In this document: positions 37,175 to 46,651 of the stretch, one piece after another | How the letters are laid out: every line of letters starts with the position of its first letter | How positions within the stretch are numbered: position 1 is the stretch's first letter | NCBI RefSeq assembly: GCF_015163715.1 | Contig: NZ_JADDUM010000065.1 | Coordinates: 1 to 49,011, forward strand | Source: Pseudomonas cyclaminis | GTDB taxonomy: Bacteria > Pseudomonadota > Gammaproteobacteria > Pseudomonadales > Pseudomonadaceae | DNA length: 49,011 nt | Direction of reading: 5' to 3' | Made by a program: the position numbers and the translations under genes | The notes under the pieces: generated by a model | Databases searched by the model: none | Seen by the model: only the letters and a program-made list of their open reading frames with translations | Told to the model about the DNA's origin: nothing

Positions 37175-37252
37175 CCGCCTGGAGAGAATTGTCTGGCGCA
37201 TTAAAGATTTGCTCGCTAGATTCCAGCCCATACACGTATTTAAGGCACCGCC

Positions 37253-37705
37253 ATGAGCAAAAATCCTGATCCGTGCGAATCCCTGATGCTGAACAACCAG
37301 CTGTGTTTCGCGCTGCACTCCACTTCATTGCTGATGACGAAGGTCTACAAGCCCCTGCTGCAAGCGCTCGGCCTGACGTATCCGCAGTACTTGGCCATGA
37401 TGGTGTTGTGGGAAGAGGACGGTTTGACTGTCGGCGAAATCAGCAGCCGCCTGCTCACGGACCCTGGCTCCCTGACGCCACTGCTCAAACGCCTGGAAGC
37501 CGAAGGCCTGCTCAGCCGCACCCGCAACCGCGAGGATGAACGCGTGGTGGTGGTGGAACTGACCACCGCCGGCCGTGCCTTGCAGGACAAGGCCATGGGT
37601 ATTCCACAGTGCATCCTTGGGGCCAGCGGGTTGGAGTTGGAGCAATTGCGCAAGCTGCAAGCGGATCTGATTGTGTTGCGCAGCAACCTGCAAAGCGCCG
37701 TTTAA
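37253..37705 (+). CDS. ohrR: Organic hydroperoxide-responsive repressor OhrR
   Basis: MarR-family sensor of organic hydroperoxides, 150 residues. The peroxidatic Cys is C18 in LNNQLCFALH, the YPQYLAMMVLWE helix follows, the winged helix has LLTDPGSLTPLLKRLE, and a second Cys C120 (GIPQCILGASG) fits the two-Cys OhrR subfamily. It is followed by ohr 192 bases later, with candidate operators in between. ATG 37253 is the only credible start. A possible half site TTTGCTCGCTAGA lies 33 bases upstream of the start (37208-37220). Confidence 0.94.
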   Translation: MSKNPDPCESLMLNNQLCFALHSTSLLMTKVYKPLLQALGLTYPQYLAMMVLWEEDGLTVGEISSRLLTDPGSLTPLLKRLEAEGLLSRTRNREDERVVVVELTTAGRALQDKAMGIPQCILGASGLELEQLRKLQADLIVLRSNLQSAV

Positions 37706-37725
37706 CACGCCCAATAGCAATAAAA

Positions 37726-37768
37726 ATGTGGGAAGGCGGTGCGACGATTCGATTTGTCCCTCCCACAT
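37726..37768. repeat. Degenerate REP-like inverted repeat
   Basis: ATGTGGGA (37726-37733) and TCCCACAT (37761-37768) bracket a GC-rich loop in the ohrR-ohr gap. The outer GGGGCAAG motif of the two larger REP elements is absent. Confidence 0.55.
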
Positions 37769-37807
37769 GGATATTTGGCGGTTCACGAAAAATATTTCCA
37801 AATTTAT

Positions 37808-37880
37808 CTTGCGCGCTAAACATTAGCGCTATACATTCGCCTCACCAACTACTTAGCGCGCAAACATTTAGCGCTAAATA
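37808..37880 (+). promoter_or_regulatory. Tandem candidate OhrR operators upstream of ohr
   Basis: Two similar segments 45 bases apart: GCGCGCTAAACATTAGCGCT starting at 37811 and GCGCGCAAACATTTAGCGCT starting at 37856. Each contains dyads on TTAGCGC/GCGCTAA. They end about 18 bases before the ohr ATG (37898) and are a likely OhrR binding region. Confidence 0.6.
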
Positions 37881-37897
37881 CCCAAGAGGACGACACC

Positions 37898-38317
37898 ATG
37901 CAAACGCTCTATACCGCAGTAGCCACCGCCACCGGCGGCCGTGATGGTCGCGCTGTTTCCAGCGATAACATCCTCGACGTCAAACTCTCCACGCCAAAAC
38001 AACTGGGCGGCGCCGGTGGCCAGGCGACCAACCCGGAACAACTGTTCGCTGCCGGCTACTCGGCCTGCTTCATCGGCGCCCTGAAATTCGTCGCCAGCCA
38101 GACCCAACGCAAAATCCCGGATGACGCCTCGATCACTGCCCACGTCGGCATCGGCCAGATCCCCGGCGGTTTCGGCCTGGACATCGACCTGCATATCAGC
38201 CTGCCAGGCCTGGCGCAGGATGACGCGCAAAGTCTGGTCGACGCAGCTCACCAAGTCTGCCCGTACTCCAACGCCACCCGTGGCAACGTCGACGTGCGCC
38301 TGCATGTAACCGTCTAA
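37898..38317 (+). CDS. ohr: Organic hydroperoxide resistance protein Ohr
   Basis: OsmC/Ohr-family peroxidase that reduces organic hydroperoxides with dihydrolipoamide-type thiols. The 139-residue protein has GTNPEQLFAAGYSACF near residue 46 with the peroxidatic Cys (AGYSACFIGAL, about C59) and the resolving Cys in HQVCPYSNATRGNVDV near 124. Length and Cys spacing match Ohr rather than OsmC. ATG 37898 behind AGAGGA. It is under probable control of OhrR encoded just upstream; the alpha/beta hydrolase gene follows 28 bases after the stop. Confidence 0.96.
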   Translation: MQTLYTAVATATGGRDGRAVSSDNILDVKLSTPKQLGGAGGQATNPEQLFAAGYSACFIGALKFVASQTQRKIPDDASITAHVGIGQIPGGFGLDIDLHISLPGLAQDDAQSLVDAAHQVCPYSNATRGNVDVRLHVTV

Positions 38318-38344
38318 CCCACGCTGCTGCTCAAGGAGAAGAAC

Positions 38345-39361
38345 ATGAACACATTTGGTAAAGCGCTCACCGGCACCCTGCTCGCCTTGTCCATCAGCCA
38401 CGCTTTCGCCGCCAATGGCGACGTTGAGCACAACACCCAGGCTTTCCTGGATGTATTGAACGCCGGCACCGGCAAGCCGATGGAACAATTGACGCCCAAG
38501 GAAGCGCGTGCGGTGCTGACCGGCGCCCAAGCCGGGGTGAAGCTGACGCTGCCCAAGGCCGACGTGAGCCAAAAGACCATCCAGGTCGATGGCAAGCCGC
38601 TGGACCTGACCATCGTGCGTCCGGCCGGGGTCAAAGGCACATTGCCGGTGTTCATGTTCTTCCACGGCGGCGGTTGGGTGCTGGGGGATTATCCGACCCA
38701 CGAACGCCTGGTGCGTGATCTGGTCGTGGGCTCCGGGGCGGTGGCGGTGTTCGTCAACTACACGCCGTCACCCGAGGCGCATTACCCAGTGGCGATCAAC
38801 CAGGCGTACGGCGCAACGAAATGGGTGGCCGAACACGGTAAAGAGATCAATGTCGACGGCAAGCGCCTGGCGGTCGCGGGCAACAGCGTCGGCGGTAATA
38901 TGGCGGCCGTGGTCAGCCTGATGGCCAAGGATAAGGGCACGCCGGCGATCAAATTCCAGCTGCTGTTATGGCCGGTGACTGACGCCAATTTCGAGACCGC
39001 GTCCTACAACCAGTACGCCGAAGGGCACTTCCTCACCAAAAATATGATGAAGTGGTTCTGGGACAACTACACCACCGACGCCAACCAGCGTGCCGAGATC
39101 TACGCCTCGCCGCTGCGGGCCACTACCGCGCAACTCTCGGGCCTGCCGCCCGCACTGGTGCAGACCGCCAGTGCCGATGTACTACGTGATGAGGGTGAGG
39201 CCTATGCCCGCAAACTGGATGAGGCGGGTGTGCCGGTGACCGCCGTACGTTACAACGGCATGATCCACGACTACGGTTTGCTCAACGTGGTCAGCCAGGT
39301 GCCGGCGGTGCGTTCGGCACTGCTGCAGGCATCGGAGGAGCTGAAGCAACACTTGAAGTAA
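38345..39361 (+). CDS. Periplasmic alpha/beta hydrolase (HSL-like esterase)
   Basis: Exported hydrolase of 338 residues with a signal peptide (MNTFGKALTGTLLALSISHAFA, cleavage near residue 22). The HSL/GDXG-type features are visible: HGGGWVLGDY (oxyanion hole, about 105), the nucleophile elbow GNSVGGN (about 180) and the charge relay Asp in TASADVLRDEGEAYARKL and His in GMIHDYGLLN (about 305). Substrate unknown. It may be co-transcribed with ohr (28-base gap), and sits before a terminator shared with efp. Confidence 0.9.
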   Translation: MNTFGKALTGTLLALSISHAFAANGDVEHNTQAFLDVLNAGTGKPMEQLTPKEARAVLTGAQAGVKLTLPKADVSQKTIQVDGKPLDLTIVRPAGVKGTLPVFMFFHGGGWVLGDYPTHERLVRDLVVGSGAVAVFVNYTPSPEAHYPVAINQAYGATKWVAEHGKEINVDGKRLAVAGNSVGGNMAAVVSLMAKDKGTPAIKFQLLLWPVTDANFETASYNQYAEGHFLTKNMMKWFWDNYTTDANQRAEIYASPLRATTAQLSGLPPALVQTASADVLRDEGEAYARKLDEAGVPVTAVRYNGMIHDYGLLNVVSQVPAVRSALLQASEELKQHLK

Positions 39362-39376
39362 AAAAACAGCGCCCAT

Positions 39377-39410
39377 AAAAAAACCCGACTTATGGTCGGG
39401 CTTTTTATTT
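39377..39410. terminator. Bidirectional terminator between the hydrolase gene and efp
   Basis: AAAAAAACCCGAC and GTCGGGCTTTTTAT around TTATG; works for the rightward hydrolase gene and the leftward efp. Confidence 0.9.
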
Positions 39411-39428
39411 CGTACGGCAGGGCCAGAA

Positions 39429-40001
39429 TTACTTCTTGGCGCGACCTTTGTACGAACCGCCTTCGCGGGTGTCGATCTCGATCAGGTCGTCGATTTCGAT
39501 GAAGTCAGCTACCTGCAGCTCGGTACCGTTAGCCAGCTTGGCTGGCTTCATTACCTTGCCCGAAGTGTCGCCGCGAGCGGAGCCTTCGGTGTAGGCAACT
39601 TTACGCACGATAGTGGTCGGCAGCTCTACGGAAACCAGGCGCTCTTCGAAGAAGATCGCTTCGCAGATGTCTTCCATGCCTTCTTCCACGAACGGCAGAA
39701 CGGCTTCGATATCTTCAGCGTTCAATTCGTACATGGTGTAGTCGGTGGTGTCCATGAACGTGTAGGTGTCGCCGCTGATGAAGGACAGGGTCGCTTCTTT
39801 ACGGTCGAGGATTACGTCGTCCAGTTTGTCATCGGCGCTGTAGACGATCTCGGTCTTGTAACCGGTCAGCAGGTTCTTCAGCTTGGTCTTCATGATTGCG
39901 CTGTTACGACCAGACTTGGTGAACTCAGCTTTCTGAACCAGCCAAGGGTCGTTTTCGAGACGGATCACTGTACCGGGTTTCAGTTCTTTACCAGTTTTCA
40001 T
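39429..40001 (-). CDS. efp: Elongation factor P (Arg32 type)
   Basis: Relieves ribosome stalling at polyproline. The 190-residue protein has the three beta-barrel domains of EF-P; the modification loop reads KSGRNSA with Arg at residue 32, the residue rhamnosylated by EarP in Pseudomonas and Neisseria, rather than the Lys34 of E. coli. ATG 40001. The gene lies directly downstream of earP on the same strand (49-base gap), in the order expected for the EarP-EF-P pair. EF-P is the target of the protein encoded by the disrupted neighbour. Confidence 0.97.
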   Translation of the reverse strand: MKTGKELKPGTVIRLENDPWLVQKAEFTKSGRNSAIMKTKLKNLLTGYKTEIVYSADDKLDDVILDRKEATLSFISGDTYTFMDTTDYTMYELNAEDIEAVLPFVEEGMEDICEAIFFEERLVSVELPTTIVRKVAYTEGSARGDTSGKVMKPAKLANGTELQVADFIEIDDLIEIDTREGGSYKGRAKK

Positions 40002-40050
40002 TGCATATATCCGAAATTTGGATGGGATTTACAAAAATCAAGGTGGCGTA

Positions 40051-41183
40051 TCATATCCAACTTTCATAAAACTGTACCAGCGCCGTCGCAAGATCGGCCT
40101 GCAAGGCCTGCTCCAGACACCACGTTTCGGCGTTCTGGCTGACCTCTGGCCAGTGTTCCAGCAGCATTTTCCAAGGCTGTGCCATGTCGCCCTCGGTGTT
40201 CCAGGCCTGCCAAAGCGCGACCAGCGCCACCTTTGCAGCCGGTGACAAGGCGCCGGTGTACAGCTCCAGGAAGGCATCGAGCTTGTCGAGGTGGATGTCT
40301 TCGTCCTGGCGATAGATGTGCCACAGCAGCGGGCGCCCGGCCCACTGGGCGCGCACGAACGAGTCTTCACCGCGCACTGCGTTGAAATCGCAGCACCACA
40401 GCAGGTGGTCATATTGCTCCTGACGCACGAACGGCAGTATCTGCACGGTCAGTGCATCACGCTGATGAACATCCCCGGCGGCGAGCCCTTCAACTCCAAG
40501 CCAGCGCTCTACATCACCGAGGATGCGCCCTTCCGGCACCAATAGATGAGTGGCGCGCCGTCCGTCGACAATACGTCCAGCCAACTGGCCAGCCCGGCAT
40601 TTTCATACGCAAACAGTGAGAACAGACGCGCACCATCAGTTGGAAACACCCCCAGCGATTGCAGGAATTGTCGCTGCGCAGCGATATCCCGCTGAAAAGC
40701 CCTACGTTGTTCCAGCAACCCGGCCTCACGCAACAGACCACCCGTACCAGGCCGGAAGCCAGGGAAAAAGAAGTATTTTTGTACCCCCTTGAACTTCACC
40801 GACGGCAGGCGATGACAGCCCACCACCCAATCCTCGGCGCTGAGATAATCCAGGTTCATCCACAACGGCGTGCGCTCACACTCGGCCATGGCTTCCATAT
40901 AGTCAGGCGGTAACTGGCAAGCGAAAGCGGCAATCACCGCATCAGCGGCAGGGGTTGGCGACCAGTCGGCTGGCCAGTGGCGCACATCAACACCCTCTTG
41001 CCACTGTTGCTCGCGCTGCACATCCACCTCGGGGCACATGCGTTCGAAGGCCCGCAGGTCATCGACCCACAAACGCACCTCGCAGCCGTGCTCCACCACC
41101 AATTGCCGGGCCAGGCGCCACGTCACGCCGATGTCGCCGAAGTTATCGACAACGCTGCAAAAAATATCCCAGCGGGCTTTCAT
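40051..41183 (-). pseudogene. earP: EF-P arginine rhamnosyltransferase EarP, frameshifted
   Basis: Glycosyltransferase that adds rhamnose to EF-P Arg32 from dTDP-rhamnose. Starting at ATG 41183 (MKARWDIFCSVVDNFGDIGVTWRLARQL), the sequence shows the EarP N-terminus with DNFGDIGV and the two-domain GT-B length. The frame breaks after about residue 208 (LDVLSTDG) near 40541-40562: the first frame ends at 40509 and the rest (THLLVPEGRILGDVERWLG to the end ESWI) is in the next frame. Restored length about 377 residues, the family norm. One base is missing, in or near a short G or T run. Loss of function would leave EF-P unmodified. Confidence 0.9.
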
Positions 41184-41312
41184 TCCGGGCTCCAACGCTC
41201 AAAGGCTCGATTGTCCGCATAAATGCGCCGATGCAGAAGGCTTGATCGCGATTATTCTGCATGGAGGCTGTGCGACAATCGCCGCCATTATCCCCGTAGC
41301 AAGGAGTTCCAC

Positions 41313-41684
41313 ATGCCCTCTAGCGCGCCTTTGTCGCTGCTCAAGCTGTGCATCGCTATCGCCTTGGGCGTATGGCTGGGGTTTATCGCCATTGCGCTGA
41401 CCACTTGGCTGGCCTCGCGCTACCTGTTTGCGCAAAGCCTCGCGCCGGTGGCCGAGGCGGTCCAGCAATTGGGTAAACCGGCCGTTGTCGCGCCGGAGCC
41501 GCCCAACCGCATGTTCGAGCAGTACCAACAAAACCTGCAAAAACAGGAACAGCAACACAGCCTGGACCAAGCGCGTACCAACGCCCGTAACCTGTCCAAC
41601 CCCAAATGCCAGTTCTGGCTGCAACAAGACCAGAATGCGCCCAACGAAAAGAGCCGGGCCAATGTCCTGCAATTCTGCGAATGA
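41313..41684 (+). CDS. Hypothetical membrane protein upstream of the Gre-like gene
   Basis: A 123-residue protein with one N-terminal membrane anchor (LLKLCIAIALGVWLGFIAIALTTWLA, about residues 8-33) and a Gln-rich soluble C-terminal part (EQYQQNLQKQEQQHSL) that may form a coiled coil, with two Cys near the end (CQFWLQQ, QFCE). No family recognised. ATG 41313 behind AAGGAG. Divergent from earP; followed 12 bases later by the Gre-like gene, so both may be one transcript. Confidence 0.7.
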   Translation: MPSSAPLSLLKLCIAIALGVWLGFIAIALTTWLASRYLFAQSLAPVAEAVQQLGKPAVVAPEPPNRMFEQYQQNLQKQEQQHSLDQARTNARNLSNPKCQFWLQQDQNAPNEKSRANVLQFCE

Positions 41685-41696
41685 TCAAGCACAGCC

Positions 41697-42179
41697 ATGA
41701 ATAAGCACGCCGTCCTCCAGTTGATCCTGGAAAAGCTCACCGTCGACCTCGATATAGCCCAACGCGCCGCGCAGACCGCCTACGAAACCGCGACTCATGA
41801 AGAAAATATCGCAGAGAACAAATACGACACCTTGGGGTTGGAGGCTTCTTATCTAGCGGCCGGGCAAGCCAAACGGGTCGAGGAAATCAAGCAGTCGCTG
41901 ACGCTGTGCCAGAACCTGCCCCTGCGCGCCTACGATGATCAGCGAGGGATAGAAGTCGGTGCACTATTGGGTCTGGAGGACGAGAACGGTCGCCAGCAAT
42001 GGCTGTTCCTGGCGCCTGATGCTGCGGGCTTGAAGGTGGATGTGGTCGGGCAACCGGTGACCGTCATCACCCCGCGCTCGCCCTTGGGCAAAAGCCTGCT
42101 GGGCAAGTTCGAAGGGGATGAGGTGGAGATTCTGGTGGCAGGCGCTCGGCAACTGTTTACGGTTACCGAGGCCCGATAA
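41697..42179 (+). CDS. GreA/GreB-like transcription elongation factor family protein
   Basis: A 160-residue protein with an N-terminal coiled-coil-like helix (1-55) and a C-terminal FKBP-like GreA/B domain, recognisable as VITPRSPLGKSLLGKFEGDEVEI near residues 121-145. It differs from GreA/GreB in lacking the acidic DAEY/DEDI-type tip residues I would expect at the coiled-coil end, so a canonical RNA-cleavage stimulating role is doubtful. Pseudomonads carry such Gre-like proteins next to housekeeping GreA. Its stop is 5 bases from the cysB stop on the opposite strand. Confidence 0.78.
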   Translation: MNKHAVLQLILEKLTVDLDIAQRAAQTAYETATHEENIAENKYDTLGLEASYLAAGQAKRVEEIKQSLTLCQNLPLRAYDDQRGIEVGALLGLEDENGRQQWLFLAPDAAGLKVDVVGQPVTVITPRSPLGKSLLGKFEGDEVEILVAGARQLFTVTEAR

Positions 42180-42184
42180 GCCAC

Positions 42185-43168
<984 letters not shown>

Positions 43169-43263
43169 TCAAAGCAGATAGACGCCACGGGTATCAGCGA
43201 CGGTATATAACTATATTAAAGGTTAGACAGATAAATCTAGAACTTTTTATCGTTTCCTACCGA

Positions 43264-43764
43264 TCACATGTCATCACTGCGTCGACGTTGTAACGACGGC
43301 ACCAGGTAAACCGGCACGCTGGACAACTGCAGCACCCGTGCCGCGGTACGTCCCAGAGGCGTGGTCTCCCCCGTTGCATGGCTGTGACTGCCGACTATCA
43401 GCAGATCAACGGACAGTTTGCGCAGTTGGTCCAGAATCACCTCGCACGGATCTCCCTGGATCACCCGTACCGAACGGATCAACTTCAAGTCCTGCTCACC
43501 CTCCCCCAACTCCTCGCGGAAACTGTCGAGCACCCGCTGCTCGATAGTCGCCATCACCGTGTTCAGCCCCTGGCTCTGCCACTCGCTCAACGCGGCTTCA
43601 TCAAGGTAGCTTTGCAACACCGATTCGGCGAACAGCCCGATCGGCTCGACCACGTGAATCACATACAGGTCAGCCTTGAACGTTCGCGCCAGCGCCAGCG
43701 CATGTTGCATCACATACGGCGCGTAAAGACCGAGGTCCGTGGCGTACAGCATCGAACGAATCAT
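43264..43764 (-). CDS. Universal stress protein (UspA family)
   Basis: A 166-residue single UspA domain, ATP-binding type: the start MLYATDLGLYAPYVMQHALALAR and the nucleotide-binding GSHSHATGETTPLGRTAARVLQLSSVPVYLVP (G2xG9xGS/T pattern near residue 128-150) are present. ATG 43764. Located between the 5'-nucleotidase and cysB on the same strand, with 104 bases before cysB. Confidence 0.9.
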   Translation of the reverse strand: MIRSMLYATDLGLYAPYVMQHALALARTFKADLYVIHVVEPIGLFAESVLQSYLDEAALSEWQSQGLNTVMATIEQRVLDSFREELGEGEQDLKLIRSVRVIQGDPCEVILDQLRKLSVDLLIVGSHSHATGETTPLGRTAARVLQLSSVPVYLVPSLQRRRSDDM

Positions 43765-43817
43765 AAAACCTCCTGGACTGCCAGGCTGGAGGAGATTGAA
43801 TGAGCTTAGCAGCGCGC

Positions 43818-44735
43818 CTAACTCTCGGCCTGAATCCTCAATTCATTACTGATGCCATGGGGCACGTGCCCAGTGGCCACCACTTCCCTGGCTTTCTCGC
43901 AATGACCGGCCTGGTCATCGAAAAACACATCAGCGGCAAACGCCTCCAGAAACGCGGACTTCTCCAGGCCGCCAAGGAACAACGACTCGTCCAGGCGAAT
44001 ATCCCACTCACGCAACGTGCGAATCACCCGCTCGTGAGACGGCGCCGAGCGGGCGGTGACCAGGGCCGTGCGGATCGGGCAGGCCTCGTCAGGGAACTCT
44101 CGCTGCAATAGGTTCAGCGCCGCCAGGAACCCCTTGAAGGGACCGCCTGGCAACGGCTGGCGTGCAGATTCGCGTTCGCTGGCCTGGAACGCCGCCAACC
44201 CGTCGGCCTGGTACACGCGCTCCGACTCGTCGGAAAACAACACTGCGTCACCATCGAAAGCGATGTGCAGTTCCTCGCTGGAGGCACGACGCGGCCCGCC
44301 TGACAGAATCGTCGCTGCTGCAAAGCCCGCATCCAGGGCACTGCGCACATCTTCAGCATGGGTCGAAAGAAACAGATGGCAACCAAATGCAGCCAAATAA
44401 GGATAGGGACTACGCCCTCCTACGAAAGCAGCGCGGGAAATATCCAGGCCGTAGTGCTGAATCGAGTTGAATACACGCAGGCCTGTATCGGCACTGTTGC
44501 GCGATACCAGCACCACTTCGACCCGGGCGCGCCCCAGGCTGGCATTGAGGCTCAGCAGCTTCTTGACCAGTGGGAAGGCGTCGCCGGGTTCGAGGATTTC
44601 TTCCTCGTGTTCGATCTGGTATTTGCGATAGGCCTCTACCCCTTGGGCAAGATAGACCTTGTGGCTGTCGCTCAGGTCGAACAAGGCCCGCGACGAAATC
44701 GCCAACACCAGTTTGTCGCCCAATCCCTTCGCCAT
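43818..44735 (-). CDS. Cytosolic 5'-nucleotidase family protein
   Basis: HAD-type cytosolic 5'-nucleotidase (NT5C1-related family) of 305 residues. The fold is recognised from VLAISSRALFDL at the N-terminus, VVLVSRNSADTG near residue 78, LHIAFDGDAVLFSDES near 150 with the catalytic DxD (FDGDAV), and FFDDQAGHCEKA near 275. The substrate is presumably a nucleoside monophosphate. ATG 44735. 15 bases downstream of panE on the same strand, likely co-transcribed. Confidence 0.88.
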   Translation of the reverse strand: MAKGLGDKLVLAISSRALFDLSDSHKVYLAQGVEAYRKYQIEHEEEILEPGDAFPLVKKLLSLNASLGRARVEVVLVSRNSADTGLRVFNSIQHYGLDISRAAFVGGRSPYPYLAAFGCHLFLSTHAEDVRSALDAGFAAATILSGGPRRASSEELHIAFDGDAVLFSDESERVYQADGLAAFQASERESARQPLPGGPFKGFLAALNLLQREFPDEACPIRTALVTARSAPSHERVIRTLREWDIRLDESLFLGGLEKSAFLEAFAADVFFDDQAGHCEKAREVVATGHVPHGISNELRIQAES

Positions 44736-44750
44736 GCGTTTACCCCCGAC

Positions 44751-45704
44751 TCAGCGGTTATGCCGATCAATAAAGCTCAAGGCCTGGTACAGCGCCTGCA
44801 TTCGCGGCAACTCGCAACCGGCGGCCTTGGCAGCGGCCAGCGGGCGGGCGTAGATCGCCGCCAGTTCCAGCGCACGTTTGTGCACGTGGTCGTGATACAT
44901 GCTCGGCAGGTAGTCGTCCATGGATTCAGTCATGGTGAACATCTGCCCAGCGTAACTGGCGGGAATCTCATGGCCGCAGGCGTGCGCGCCCTGCACCACT
45001 TCGGCCATCAGCGCCTGGATCAGCTCGCGGCTGGATTCGTCCGCCATCATCGCCGTGGTGCCGCTGCCCAGCAAGACAGAGAGGCCGTTGAAGGGCACGT
45101 TCCAAACCAGCTTGTGCCAGCGCGCCAGATGCACATTGGCCATGGCCTGGGACTCGATGCCGGCCTGGTGAAACAAGGCGGCACCGGCCTCGACGATGGT
45201 CTTTTGAAGGTCTTCGTCGTTGGCCGCCGAACCGCTGTGATAGCCCAGGTTGACGCGCCCCAGCGCCTGATGCTCGACAATACCGGGGCCCGAGCGGTGC
45301 ACACCGATATAGCACAGCCCACCCAGCAAATGCAGTGACGGCGGCAGGTGTTCGCGCAGGCTGTCCTCGACGTCCAGGCCGTTCTGCAGCAACACCACCT
45401 TGGCATCCGGCGCGGCGACCTGGGCGAGCGTCGGCGCAAGCTCCACGTTCCCCGTGGACTTGGTGCCCACCAGCAGCCAGTCGCAGGGCGGCATATCGGC
45501 AGCGCTTGCATACGCCTGCACCGGCTGCAAGTGCAACTGGCCATGCACGTGGCTGTTGACACGCAGGCCATGCTGGCTGACCGCCGCGTACTCGCTGCGC
45601 AACAGGAAGTGCACATCGAATCCGGCCCGCGCCAGCATCACACCGTAGAAACCACCAATGGCGCCGGTGCCGATAATACCGATGCGTGGCGATTGAGCTG
45701 TCAT
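44751..45704 (-). CDS. panE: 2-dehydropantoate 2-reductase family protein
   Basis: NADPH-dependent ketopantoate reductase family, 317 residues. N-terminal Rossmann IGIIGTGAIGGFYGVMLARAG, QNGL and ARWHKLVWNVPFNGLS (conserved Lys), and the C-terminal helical domain with ELIQ...PSMYHD. It catalyses ketopantoate to pantoate in CoA synthesis, but several pseudomonads have more than one homologue and this may be a paralogue of other substrate. ATG 45704 overlaps the thioredoxin-like stop by 4 bases. Confidence 0.85.
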   Translation of the reverse strand: MTAQSPRIGIIGTGAIGGFYGVMLARAGFDVHFLLRSEYAAVSQHGLRVNSHVHGQLHLQPVQAYASAADMPPCDWLLVGTKSTGNVELAPTLAQVAAPDAKVVLLQNGLDVEDSLREHLPPSLHLLGGLCYIGVHRSGPGIVEHQALGRVNLGYHSGSAANDEDLQKTIVEAGAALFHQAGIESQAMANVHLARWHKLVWNVPFNGLSVLLGSGTTAMMADESSRELIQALMAEVVQGAHACGHEIPASYAGQMFTMTESMDDYLPSMYHDHVHKRALELAAIYARPLAAAKAAGCELPRMQALYQALSFIDRHNR

Positions 45705-46087
45705 GGCAAGTCCTCAGGAATACGGGTAAGCGCTTGTTTTACAGCGCTGGCAAGGTCAGAACGTGTAAGACGTGTCTGTAATTGCCCGAGGAACTGACCC
45801 TCGCACACCACGAACAACGCGGGCAAATGAAAGATCTGGTAGCGTTCGACCGCGCCGCCGTTATGCCCGGCATCCACCCAGCACACGCGGTCCACCGGCA
45901 ACTGCCAACCGGGCAACTGCTGGCGCGCCCAACGGCAACTGGAGCATCCTACGCTGGTGAACACCACGAGCGAAACTCCTGGCAATCCCAGCAATTGCTG
46001 GTCAATATCCAGGTCGGTCAATTCCAGTTCCTTCACTATACTGCTGCCACCGCCGTCTACAGGACGGTGCTCGGAGTCCGTGTACAT
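45701..46087 (-). CDS. Thioredoxin-like protein with CSSC motif
   Basis: Thioredoxin-fold protein with redox motif CSSCRWAR near residue 49 (TSVGCSSCRWARQQLPGW) and a cis-Pro stretch FHLPALFVVCEG. Length is 128 residues from the ATG at 46087, or 111 from the GTG at 46036. The ATG overlaps, head to head, the ATG of the PilZ gene on the other strand (CATG at 46085-46088). That leaves no room for a conventional divergent promoter upstream of either gene, so the GTG start is worth considering. Operon with panE (ATGA overlap). Confidence 0.78.
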   Translation of the reverse strand: MYTDSEHRPVDGGGSSIVKELELTDLDIDQQLLGLPGVSLVVFTSVGCSSCRWARQQLPGWQLPVDRVCWVDAGHNGGAVERYQIFHLPALFVVCEGQFLGQLQTRLTRSDLASAVKQALTRIPEDLP

Positions 46088-46520
46088 GGGTCGTTTTTTA
46101 CCTCACCCTGATGATGTTGCTGTCGAGTTAATCCAACGCCCCTCTCCCGCCATACCGCGCCAACGCCTGCTCACCAACGGCCTGGGTGGCATTGCCTGCA
46201 ACTGGCCGCGCGCCTGGCGCCAGGGCACGGCGGTTGACTTGCGCATCCCTTCCCTGGGCGCCACCGCCCGATACCCCGGCTACATAGCATGGTGTCGCAA
46301 GGTGGAAAACGGCTACCGCGTCGGTATCTCATTTACCGATGAACATGCATTGTTTGGCGCGCGCATGGGCGAGCAAGCATGCCGGATAGAGCGCTACTGC
46401 CGCCAGCACGAAGATGCCGAACCGACGCCCGAGCAGATCGAAGCCCTGGCCCGGGAGTGGGTGTCGCGCCATGCAGGCGAGTTCTCCCATGAGGCGTTTG
46501 TGCAGCCAGCACTGGATTAA
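46086..46520 (+). CDS. PilZ-domain protein
   Basis: A 144-residue single PilZ domain. The conserved IPRQRLLTNGLGGIACNWPRAWRQGTAVDLRIP segment holds the RxxxR-like start and NxSxGG-like loop; VGISFTDEH near residue 78 is the second conserved stretch. The Arg/Asn of the c-di-GMP-binding loop are only partly conserved (PRQR, TNGLGG), so c-di-GMP binding is uncertain. Start ATG 46086 behind CGGAG. Divergent, and start-overlapping, with the thioredoxin-like gene. Confidence 0.8.
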   Translation: MGRFLPHPDDVAVELIQRPSPAIPRQRLLTNGLGGIACNWPRAWRQGTAVDLRIPSLGATARYPGYIAWCRKVENGYRVGISFTDEHALFGARMGEQACRIERYCRQHEDAEPTPEQIEALAREWVSRHAGEFSHEAFVQPALD

Positions 46521-46651
46521 AGCGGGCTTTGCCCATTGTCGCGGGCCCGTGTTACGCGCTAAGGTTCCTCCCCCCTGCATCCAAATCATGCTGTGCTCCG
46601 CCGCACGGGGATGGCTGGCGGCCGGCACCCGTGACCCTGACGAGTAACACG

